DNA of 5,436 nucleotides from Cyanobacteria bacterium UBA11370 (lineage in GTDB: Bacteria; Cyanobacteriota; Cyanobacteriia; Cyanobacteriales; Coleofasciculaceae): contig DNGI01000174.1 of NCBI GenBank assembly GCA_003486645.1, positions 1-5,436 on the forward strand. The letters are read 5' to 3'. Position numbers and translations under genes: made by a program. Under the pieces are notes generated by a model. It saw nothing but the letters and a program-made list of their open reading frames with translations, did not search any database and was not told the DNA's origin. Positions within the stretch are counted from its first letter, which is position 1, and the number at the start of each line of letters is the position of its first letter. Below, in pieces: positions 1 to 5,408 of the stretch.

Positions 1-6
1 GGGAAT

Positions 7-33
7 GGGGTGTGGGGTGTGGGGTGTGGGGGT
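7..33. repeat. GGGGTGT tandem heptamer repeat (partial array at window edge)
   Basis: Three perfect copies of GGGGTGT lie at 7-13, 14-20 and 21-27, followed by a degenerate partial copy (GGGGGT) at 28-33. A broken copy (GGGAAT) precedes them at the window edge, so the array may continue outside. Short tandem heptamers of this kind are a known feature of intergenic DNA in filamentous cyanobacteria (STRR sequences). Copy number usually varies between strains through slippage. The array lies about 90 bases upstream of the first gene, and no function is shown here. Confidence 0.8.
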
Positions 34-85
34 CAGAATTAGTAAATACTAGTTGCAAAATAGCTTTTGTAATTAATAGGATTGT

Positions 86-116
86 TTGACAAATTTTACT
101 TAATGGTGTGTAGGTT
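86..116 (+). promoter_or_regulatory. possible weak promoter for the desaturase/dehydrogenase gene
   Basis: A perfect TTGACA hexamer lies at 86-91, upstream of the ATG at 123. The only -10 candidate at a tolerable distance is the poor match TAGGTT at 111-116, with a 19-base spacer. A second weak pair is TTGCAA at 53-58 with TAGGAT at 77-82 (18-base spacer). There is no good Shine-Dalgarno sequence before the ATG, only GGTTTGGA ending 2 bases upstream, which is not unusual in cyanobacteria. The assignment rests mainly on the -35 box. Confidence 0.25.
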
Positions 117-122
117 TGGAAT

Positions 123-1388
123 ATGATGACTTCGTTGATTATTACAGCACTTTGGGGGCTAGGTTCTCTGTTGTGGGTAGAACTGGTAAGAGACTTTTAC
201 CACCTGGTGTCTCATTATTGGACTCCCCTATATCGCTTACACGTCTGGCATCATCGGGTTTTTCGTCCAGATTTAACGGCGATTAGTGACCAGATTTATC
301 GACAAGCGCATTGGTATAACGATGTACCAGAATGCTTGGTGATGCTGGTATTTAGCTTATTGTTATGGGGAATAGCCCATAGTTTTGCACCCAATCAACA
401 GTGGATTACGTTATTAGGAGTTTTGTACACTCTCAGCTTTTTATTGAGTGCGATCGCGCGGGGTAGTGGGTTGAAATGGGCGCATGAATTAACGGATTTA
501 ACTCATACACCTGGGCCATTTTTAACTCCGCCTTCTAACTGGATGGTGAATCGAACCTATCACTGGCGGCATCATTTTGATAATCAAAAAGCTTACTATT
601 GCGGTACGTTAACATTGGTGGATAAACTTATGGGAACAGCACTTTCTCTTAAAGGGAAAACTGTAGCGGTGACGGGTGCATCGGGAAGTTTGGGGCGATC
701 GCTTTTGCACCATCTCCACTACCGAGGAGCAAAAGTTATTGCTTTAACCTCTAAAGAACAGGCAATTAGTTTAATTGTACAGGAGAAAAACTTACCCGTA
801 AAAACAATAACTTGGCAGGTGGGGAAGGAAGCGGAATTAGCGCCAGAGTTAGAAAAGGTAGATATTTTGATTCTCAATCACGGGATTAATGTCCATGGGG
901 AGAGAACAGCGGATGCGATCGCAAAATCTTATGAAATTAATACGTTTTCCAGTTGGCGGTTATTGGAATTATTTTTTAATACGGTTCGCACGAATGAACA
1001 GATTGCTAAAAAAGAAGTTTGGGTAAATACTTCGGAAGCGGAAGTTAGTCCGGCGTTTAGTCCTTTGTATGAGTTAACTAAAAGGGCATTGGGTGATTTA
1101 GTAACATTGCGACGTTTAGATGCGCCTTGTGTAGTACGGAAATTAATTTTAGGGCCATTTAAGAGTAATCTAAATCCGATTGGGGTGATGTCGGCGGATT
1201 GGGTGGCGAAGCAAATTATCAATCTAGCGGTTCGGGATGTGCGGAATATTATTGTAACAATTAATCCGCTGACGTTTGTGATGTTTCCGATTAAAGAGTT
1301 TTTCGTGGGGATTTATTTTAAGCTTTTTAGTCGTAAGGTGGTTGATTTGGCGGGTATCGATTCGGAGGAGGTCTCGAGTAATTTGTAA
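123..1388 (+). CDS. bifunctional sterol desaturase-like / short-chain dehydrogenase protein
   Basis: The 421-residue protein joins two enzyme modules. The N-terminal part (about 1-172) resembles the membrane di-iron fatty acid hydroxylase/sterol desaturase family. It has hydrophobic segments near 5-22, 72-89 and 94-113 and histidine clusters HLVSH (27-31), HVWHH (40-44), H121/H128 and HWRHH (147-151). It closes with a DKLMGT motif like the family's conserved end. The C-terminal part (about 177-390) is a Rossmann-fold short-chain dehydrogenase. Its nucleotide loop is TGASGSLG (184-191), NHG at 252-254 replaces the usual NAG, N273 is conserved, and the catalytic YELTK spans Tyr316 to Lys320, with Ser304 the likely serine. 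A hydrophobic stretch near 365-390 suggests continued membrane contact. The fusion is a recurrent cyanobacterial annotation, but the substrate is unknown; a lipid, carotenoid or hopanoid-type molecule is inference. ATG 123 is followed by a second ATG at 126, so the start could be one codon later. Three HIP1 octamers (450, 695, 915) mark it as native DNA. Confidence 0.9.
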   Translation: MMTSLIITALWGLGSLLWVELVRDFYHLVSHYWTPLYRLHVWHHRVFRPDLTAISDQIYRQAHWYNDVPECLVMLVFSLLLWGIAHSFAPNQQWITLLGVLYTLSFLLSAIARGSGLKWAHELTDLTHTPGPFLTPPSNWMVNRTYHWRHHFDNQKAYYCGTLTLVDKLMGTALSLKGKTVAVTGASGSLGRSLLHHLHYRGAKVIALTSKEQAISLIVQEKNLPVKTITWQVGKEAELAPELEKVDILILNHGINVHGERTADAIAKSYEINTFSSWRLLELFFNTVRTNEQIAKKEVWVNTSEAEVSPAFSPLYELTKRALGDLVTLRRLDAPCVVRKLILGPFKSNLNPIGVMSADWVAKQIINLAVRDVRNIIVTINPLTFVMFPIKEFFVGIYFKLFSRKVVDLAGIDSEEVSSNL

Positions 1389-1397
1389 TAGGATAGA

Positions 1398-1456
1398 TGT
1401 AGTGTAGATATCTTGTCGGCTGAATAGGAATTTAGTGGGAAGATGTCTGCACTACA
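1398..1456. terminator. 17-bp stem-loop between convergent genes, candidate terminator
   Basis: The arm at 1398-1414 (TGTAGTGTAGATATCTT) pairs with 1440-1456 (AAGATGTCTGCACTACA) over all 17 positions, enclosing a 25-base loop. Two of the pairs (1405/1449 and 1409/1445) are G-U wobbles in a plus-strand transcript and A-C mismatches in a minus-strand transcript. The element fills the 75-base gap between the stop codons of two convergent genes, so terminating or stabilising the 3' end of the plus-strand mRNA is the natural role. No T-tract follows the stem, so it is not a textbook intrinsic terminator. A decayed small inverted-repeat element is the alternative. Confidence 0.5.
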
Positions 1457-1463
1457 CATTTCC

Positions 1464-2141
1464 TCAATCATCCTCTTCTATCTGAATATTTCTGCCTTTA
1501 ATTTCATCTATAAAAATTGCTAAACTAGGATTAGCTTGATACAAGGCCATAAAAGTTTTATTCTTACAATATTTTTGTGAAATAGTACGATAATATTCTG
1601 GGTTCTTTTTTTCTGCATCAATTGTAAACCCATGTGACTTGCTCACTGCTTGGTTTAATGTCCCTAAGCAATTTATAATTTTAGATTTTTTGTTATCTGT
1701 GTAATAGAGGGGCAATAACCAACACTCAATAGAATGTACAGCTATAGCAAATATAATTTTCTCAGCATATTTACTATAAAAATCCTTGCCAATCAAGCCC
1801 TTAAACTTTTCGATTACTTTTTGAATCAACTGTTCAGGGGGAAAATCGCCATTTTCATCTCGTTGAGGTACATTATAATGCTGTGCTTCGGAAACATCAG
1901 TATCGATGTGGATAATAATATACTCATTGAATTGGAATGCCTCTTTAAATGCACTGGACTGGCAATAGTCAAAAACTTGAGTCCAACCGCCATAATTACT
2001 AGATCTGTTTATATCAGTCTCATCCTTTCTAGGTTGCAGCCAATTTATATCTAGATCAGGATTGAAATATCCCGTTAAAATATTTTCAATAACAATCTGA
2101 TCAGTAATTCCCTCTGCAATACCTGCAAATGTATTCTTCAT
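1464..2141 (-). CDS. TOPRIM-like putative nuclease, partner of the adjacent AAA ATPase
   Basis: The 225-residue protein (from the ATG at 2141) has the layout of a small stand-alone TOPRIM domain. It has an N-terminal strand followed by AEGITD with Glu10 and Asp14, a strand followed by HIDTD with Asp80 and Asp82, and a later HSIECWLLP block at 136-144. The last block recalls the conserved E-x-W-L-L region of the RloB and DUF4276 families. Glu plus DxD is the metal-binding set of TOPRIM nucleases and topoisomerases. The frame could also begin at a TTG at 2168, which has an AAGAGG Shine-Dalgarno-like element and would add nine residues and overlap the ATPase gene by 26 bases. ATG 2141 is preferred because it sits one base after the ATPase stop (TAATATG) and places the first strand at the N-terminus, as is usual. 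Pairing with an ATPase lacking a nuclease domain suggests a two-component defence system. Nuclease activity and exact family are inferred. The gene is AT-rich and lacks HIP1 sites. Confidence 0.8.
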   Translation of the reverse strand: MKNTFAGIAEGITDQIVIENILTGYFNPDLDINWLQPRKDETDINRSSNYGGWTQVFDYCQSSAFKEAFQFNEYIIIHIDTDVSEAQHYNVPQRDENGDFPPEQLIQKVIEKFKGLIGKDFYSKYAEKIIFAIAVHSIECWLLPLYYTDNKKSKIINCLGTLNQAVSKSHGFTIDAEKKNPEYYRTISQKYCKNKTFMALYQANPSLAIFIDEIKGRNIQIEEDD

Positions 2142-2142
2142 A

Positions 2143-3291
2143 TTAAAAGTTTTTGGGTAATCCGCCAATATAGCCTCTTAAAAATGCTTCTGATAATTTT
2201 ACAGGTTCTTGTCCTTCGAGAGGTTCGGGTTTAAAAATACGCTTGGCTTTGGTATGCCCTAATTTATTCCGATAAATTACAAAAAGCCTTTGTTCATCAT
2301 CATCTAAGTTCAAGCCGTCCAAAATAGCAGGGTTATGGGTTGTAAATATAACTTGTTTATCATATTTTTTGGCTAAGTCTACTAATTCCACCATTAACTT
2401 ACTACATAGTTTAGGGTTAAGGGAAGCATCTATGTTGTCAATAGCGAAAAACTTTGGTGTATCTTCACTGATAAAAAGGCAAAAGTAAAATAATAAAAAT
2501 AAGAACCCTTCGTTAGAGCTTTTTTGGTTAAAGTAATCTATATTCGGATCTAAATATCTATCTTTGATTTGTAAGCTTTTCTCAAGGGTTTGCGAGTCAT
2601 CAGCAATTTCAAAGTTATCAAACCAACCTATAATTTTTAGTCTTTGCTTGATTTCATTAATTTTTTCTTTATCTATACTCAAAACCTTCAATAGCTTAAA
2701 TAAACCTGCTCCATTAATTCCTAGTGGTTGAATTTGACCTTCTTGTTCAAAAGCTCGTAATATATAATTTTCTGGAGAATATATGAGAAAATTATCTAAG
2801 CCAAGCATTTTAATACGTTCTTTATTTGCTTGAACTTTAGCTTGTTGTAAGCTTAATAAAAAATTCATAGGCAATTCATCTAAGTTTGATGTTCTGCTGG
2901 CTATTTGACTTAAAATATTGTTTCTTGTATTTTCATCAATATCTGTCTCTTTGTTAATGTACCAATTAGAATAGGGATTGTTGTCGTTTTGTATCGCACA
3001 TTCAAACTTTGTATCTTCGCTGATACCCTCTAAATAAATTTTTATCTCTTCTGTAAGATTTGCGCTATCAAAAGCAGACCGCATAAGTTGAGGGTCTGTA
3101 ACTCTGATACCTCTAGATACCAAAAACTCATTATCTAACTTATTACTCGCTGCTGCTGAAGCTAATGCTATTGATTCCAGTATATTGCTCTTTCCACAAC
3201 CATTTTCCCCAATTAATACTGTTACTCTCCCTAAATTGAGCGTAAGCTTTTCAATAGATTTGTAGTTTTCTATTTCGATTTCCCGGATCAT
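2143..3291 (-). CDS. AAA_15/AAA_21-type ABC-like ATPase (OLD/RloA/AriA-like)
   Basis: The 382-residue protein is a RecF/SMC-like ATPase of the kind found in OLD, RloA and PARIS AriA proteins. The N-terminus reads IREIEIENYKSIEKL, the typical opening strand and turn. It is followed by Walker A GENGCGKS (28-35), an ABC-signature-like SSNEGF (258-263), a Walker B strand ending IDNID (284-288) and a switch histidine in TTHNP (His319). The middle (about 60-250) carries family-specific insertions, including a GINGAGLFKLLK segment. After His319 only about 60 residues remain, so there is no fused C-terminal TOPRIM domain; that activity appears to be supplied by the next gene. Asn286 occupies the usual catalytic Glu position of Walker B. 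The ATG overlaps the TGA of the upstream small ORF as ATGA, and with no strong Shine-Dalgarno sequence translation is probably coupled. The likely role is a phage- or DNA-sensing ATPase controlling an effector. The fold is secure; the defence role is inferred from architecture. Confidence 0.88.
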   Translation of the reverse strand: MIREIEIENYKSIEKLTLNLGRVTVLIGENGCGKSNILESIALASAAASNKLDNEFLVSRGIRVTDPQLMRSAFDSANLTEEIKIYLEGISEDTKFECAIQNDNNPYSNWYINKETDIDENTRNNILSQIASRTSNLDELPMNFLLSLQQAKVQANKERIKMLGLDNFLIYSPENYILRAFEQEGQIQPLGINGAGLFKLLKVLSIDKEKINEIKQRLKIIGWFDNFEIADDSQTLEKSLQIKDRYLDPNIDYFNQKSSNEGFLFLLFYFCLFISEDTPKFFAIDNIDASLNPKLCSKLMVELVDLAKKYDKQVIFTTHNPAILDGLNLDDDEQRLFVIYRNKLGHTKAKRIFKPEPLEGQEPVKLSEAFLRGYIGGLPKNF

Positions 3292-3437
3292 AGTTTTATC
3301 CCAAATTCAACTGTTGTAGCTTCCCTAATTAATAACTCATCTCCATTATTACCGATGAAGCTAGTAAAATTAGCAATCCCGATAAAGACTTTAGTGCAAC
3401 CTTCAGTAATTTCCCGGTTAAACTCCCGGAATCCCAA
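3288..3437 (-). CDS. small 49-residue ORF overlapping the ATPase start, unknown
   Basis: An open frame on the minus strand runs from a TTG at 3437 to a TGA at 3290-3288 that shares ATGA with the start of the ATPase gene. It would encode 49 residues, opening with GFREFNREITEG and ending with TTVEFGIKL, with a hydrophobic VFIGIANF stretch at 17-24. There is no ATG in the frame and a stop (TAG) lies two codons before the TTG, so the start is uncertain. The spacing to AGGG upstream is too short for a good ribosome site. The 4-base overlap with the ATPase and a TATAAT box 29 bases upstream of the TTG favour translation as the first member of the operon. It could equally be the C-terminal remnant of a truncated gene or a leader peptide. 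No family is recognised. Confidence 0.4.
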   Translation of the reverse strand: MGFREFNREITEGCTKVFIGIANFTSFIGNNGDELLIREATTVEFGIKL

Positions 3438-3447
3438 GCCCTATACT
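3418..3447 (+). promoter_or_regulatory. candidate comM promoter
   Basis: TATACT at 3442-3447 is a good -10 hexamer, with TTAAAC at 3418-3423 as a weak -35 and an 18-base spacer. The start of transcription would fall near 3454, leaving a leader of about 20 bases before the ATG at 3475. Two TCCCGG copies (3412-3417 and 3424-3429) flank the -35 region 12 bases apart and could be a protein-binding direct repeat, although so short a repeat may be chance. The region is opposite the start of the small minus-strand ORF, so the two divergent promoters would face and overlap each other. Confidence 0.35.
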
Positions 3448-3465
3448 CACATTTAAACTATCAAA

Positions 3466-3471
3466 ATTATA
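3466..3471 (-). promoter_or_regulatory. candidate -10 box of the minus-strand ATPase/TOPRIM operon
   Basis: On the minus strand, bases 3471 to 3466 read TATAAT, a perfect -10 hexamer. Transcription would begin near 3459, about 20 bases before the TTG of the small ORF. No convincing -35 hexamer lies 16-18 bases further upstream (CTCCAA at the 17-base position), so an activator or a weak promoter would be expected. The box lies only 3 bases from the comM start codon, so it overlaps the comM 5' untranslated region. Confidence 0.4.
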
Positions 3472-3474
3472 GAT

Positions 3475-5004
3475 ATGCTTGCCAGGGTTTGGAGTGCTTC
3501 TATCGTTGGAATTGATGCGGTAAAAGTCGGGGTTGAAGTGGATGTTTCCGGAGGGCTACCGGGAATTGTGGTTGTGGGTTTACCAGATACCGCCGTTCAG
3601 GAATCAAGAGAACGAGTAAAAGCTGCCCTAAAAAATGCTGGTTTTGCCTTTCCCTTACGTAAAATTGTAGTTAATTTAACCCCCGCTGATTTACGCAAAG
3701 AAGGGCCAAGTTTCGATTTACCCATTAGTGTAGGAATTCTGGCAGCGTCTGAACAAGTTAGTCCTGATTTATTGGGGGATTATTTATTTTTAGGAGAAGT
3801 TTCGTTAGATGGAAATTTACGCCCCGTTGCTGGAGTATTACCCATTGCAGCAGCGGCTCAAAAATTAGGGATTGTGGGGTTAGTAGTTCCGGCGGATAAT
3901 GCGAGAGAGGCAGCAGTTGTGCAAGGATTATCGGTTTATGGATTCAAACATTTAGCCGATGTTGCTGACTTTTTAAATGAACCCGAACGTTATTTGCCAG
4001 TACAAATTAATGGATTGCACGAGTTATCCCACTCTAAGTTTAATGGACCAGATTTAAAAGAAGTTAAAGGTCAGGCTCATGCACGTAGGGCGTTAGAAAT
4101 TGCGGCGGCGGGAGGACATAATTTAATTTTTGTTGGCCCTCCGGGAAGTGGGAAAACAATGTTGGCGCGACGACTACCGGGAATTTTACCCCCGTTGAGT
4201 TTTGAGGAGGCATTGGAAGTCACACAAATTCATTCTGTGGCTGGGTTACTGAAGGATAAAGGAACAATAATAAGCGATCGCCCTTATCGGAGTCCTCATC
4301 ATTCGGCTTCTGGCCCTTCATTGGTTGGAGGTGGGAGTTTTCCACGTCCGGGTGAAATTTCTTTAGCCCATCATGGCGTGTTATTTTTAGATGAATTAAC
4401 GGAATTTAAACGGGATGTTTTGGAGTTTTTGCGTCAACCGTTAGAAGATGGTTGTGTGACGATTTCTCGAACTAAACAATCGGTTATGTTTCCGGCACAA
4501 TTTACCTTAGTTGCGAGTACAAATCCTTGCCCTTGCGGTTACTTTGGTGATACAATTCAAGCGTGTAGTTGTTCACCTCGCCATCGAGAACAATATTGGG
4601 CAAAACTTTCGGGGCCATTGATGGATCGGATTGATTTGCAAGTTGCGGTTAATCGTCTGAAAGCAGAGGAAATTACCCGCCAACCGATGGGAGAAGAATC
4701 TACATTGGTGCGGGAGAGAGTAAAGACGGCACGCGATCGCGCCCGTCTCCGTTTCAAATCAGAACCTACTGTGCGTTGTAATGCTCAAATTCAGAGTCGT
4801 CATTTGGGAAAATGGTGTCAGTTAGATGATGCGAGTCGGAGTTTATTAGAAGGGGCGATTCGGAAATTAGGACTTTCGGCACGGGCAAGCGATCGCATTC
4901 TTAAGGTAGCGCGAACTATAGCAGATTTGGCGGGAGATGAAGATTTGAAAACCCATCATGTTGCTGAGGCGATTCAATATCGTACTATCGATAGAATGCA
5001 GTAG
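3475..5004 (+). CDS. comM: YifB/ComM-family Mg-chelatase-like AAA+ ATPase
   Basis: The 509-residue protein is a full-length member of the YifB/ComM family, whose studied members are hexameric helicases that promote branch migration when incoming DNA is integrated during natural transformation. The start MLARVWSASIVGIDA is the standard family N-terminus. Residues about 20-145 form the LonC-like (ChlI) domain, with VGLPDTAVQESRERV and NLTPADLRKEG. The AAA+ core has Walker A GPPGSGKT (221-228), Walker B LFLDE (303-307), and MDRIDL near 383-388 with Arg385 as a likely sensor or finger residue. A four-cysteine cluster, CPC (352-354) and CSC (364-366), is a probable zinc site found across the family. 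The C-terminal lid domain covers about 410-505. No Shine-Dalgarno sequence is visible. Three HIP1 octamers (4274, 4733, 4889) and higher G+C mark it as native. Nothing in the gene looks broken. The role in this organism is inferred from homologues. Confidence 0.97.
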   Translation: MLARVWSASIVGIDAVKVGVEVDVSGGLPGIVVVGLPDTAVQESRERVKAALKNAGFAFPLRKIVVNLTPADLRKEGPSFDLPISVGILAASEQVSPDLLGDYLFLGEVSLDGNLRPVAGVLPIAAAAQKLGIVGLVVPADNAREAAVVQGLSVYGFKHLADVADFLNEPERYLPVQINGLHELSHSKFNGPDLKEVKGQAHARRALEIAAAGGHNLIFVGPPGSGKTMLARRLPGILPPLSFEEALEVTQIHSVAGLLKDKGTIISDRPYRSPHHSASGPSLVGGGSFPRPGEISLAHHGVLFLDELTEFKRDVLEFLRQPLEDGCVTISRTKQSVMFPAQFTLVASTNPCPCGYFGDTIQACSCSPRHREQYWAKLSGPLMDRIDLQVAVNRLKAEEITRQPMGEESTLVRERVKTARDRARLRFKSEPTVRCNAQIQSRHLGKWCQLDDASRSLLEGAIRKLGLSARASDRILKVARTIADLAGDEDLKTHHVAEAIQYRTIDRMQ

Positions 5005-5025
5005 AAAGTTGAGGCTATTTGGAAT

Positions 5026-5325
5026 ATGTCTAACCCAACGGTTCGTGTTGTGGCGCGTCTGGTTGCGCTTCCGGAAAAGGTAGAGGAACTGAAAGCGGTT
5101 TTGAGTGGATTGATTGAACCGACACGAGTTGAAGATGGTTGTATTCAGTATGAATTATATCAAAATCAGGCTGATCCTACTGATTTTACCTTTGTGGAAG
5201 AGTGGGCAAGTTCCGCTGCTTTAGACGCGCATTTACAGAGTACGCATATTCAAGAGGCAATTCAACAATTAGAGGGTTTAGTTGGTGCTGCGCCGGATAT
5301 TCGTCGGTATGATAAGGTGGTTTGA
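5026..5325 (+). CDS. ABM-domain putative quinol monooxygenase (YgiN-like)
   Basis: The 99-residue protein is a single antibiotic-biosynthesis-monooxygenase (ABM) domain, a dimeric ferredoxin-like fold. The visible family pattern is an opening strand VRVVARLVALP (6-16), a helix ending in LIEPTRVEDGC (29-39), a strand IQYELYQN (40-47), the FVEEW block (56-60), and a helix with DAHLQS (67-72). The length is that of a complete domain with no signal peptide, so it should be cytoplasmic. Relatives oxidise quinols or polycyclic aromatics without added cofactor, and some act in heme breakdown or as stress proteins; the substrate cannot be told here. It begins 21 bases after comM and is probably co-transcribed. 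A GAGG lies 11 bases before the ATG, slightly far for a ribosome site. No functional tie to comM is known to me. Confidence 0.92.
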   Translation: MSNPTVRVVARLVALPEKVEELKAVLSGLIEPTRVEDGCIQYELYQNQADPTDFTFVEEWASSAALDAHLQSTHIQEAIQQLEGLVGAAPDIRRYDKVV

Positions 5326-5332
5326 TTATCTT

Positions 5333-5342
5333 ATTGATCAAT
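5333..5342. repeat. 10-bp perfect palindrome ATTGATCAAT
   Basis: A perfect 10-base palindrome begins 8 bases after the stop codon of the ABM gene. It is too short to be a terminator by itself and may be a protein-binding site or chance in AT-rich DNA. Confidence 0.3.
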
Positions 5343-5360
5343 TCAAGAGCAACAATCCGC

Positions 5361-5408
5361 CAAGGGTTAAAACCCCTGTCTAATAGCTAAAGTCCTCTGA
5401 AGAGGACT
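5361..5408. repeat. paired hairpins, probable dispersed cyanobacterial intergenic repeat
   Basis: Two palindromes lie close together. GGGTT-AA-AACCC at 5364-5375 extends by CA/TG (5361-5362 with 5377-5378) across one A-C mismatch, which becomes a G-U pair in a minus-strand transcript. AGTCCTCT-GA-AGAGGACT at 5391-5408 is perfect and could fold as a 7-bp stem with a UGAA loop. From memory, near-identical segments recur in intergenic DNA of filamentous cyanobacteria, but no search was run. The second hairpin, 66 bases after the ABM stop, could terminate the comM-ABM transcript, although no T-run follows. The rest of 5326-5436 shows no gene. Confidence 0.55.

Noticed and set aside
7..33. CRISPR array
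   Set aside because: The units are 7 bases long and directly adjoining, with no spacers, so this is a simple tandem repeat.
929..1222. 97-codon open frame on the minus strand
   Set aside because: It lies opposite the conserved dehydrogenase catalytic region, has no recognisable motif and no ribosome site, and is explained as a shadow of the real gene.
1734..2054. 106-codon open frame on the plus strand
   Set aside because: It is antisense to the TOPRIM-like gene, rich in Ile/Leu/Tyr from AT-rich codons, and shows no domain pattern.
2143..3291. Septu (PtuA) or Gabija (GajA) assignment for the ATPase
   Set aside because: The partner lacks the HNH pattern of PtuB. There is no fused TOPRIM domain as in GajA and no UvrD-type helicase neighbour.
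3438..3474. Continuation of the small minus-strand ORF upstream by a frameshift
   Set aside because: A neighbouring frame is open through this stretch (reading NFDSLNVSIGLGIPGV before a stop), but extending it runs into the antisense of comM and no start codon or recognisable protein supports it.
4557..4757. 66-codon open frame on the minus strand
   Set aside because: It is antisense to the comM core, Arg/Ser-rich as expected from reading a coding strand backwards, and has no supporting signals.
3475..5004. Magnesium chelatase subunit for chlorophyll synthesis
   Set aside because: The LonC-like N-terminus, the CPC/CSC cysteine cluster and the 509-residue length fit YifB/ComM, not ChlI or ChlD.
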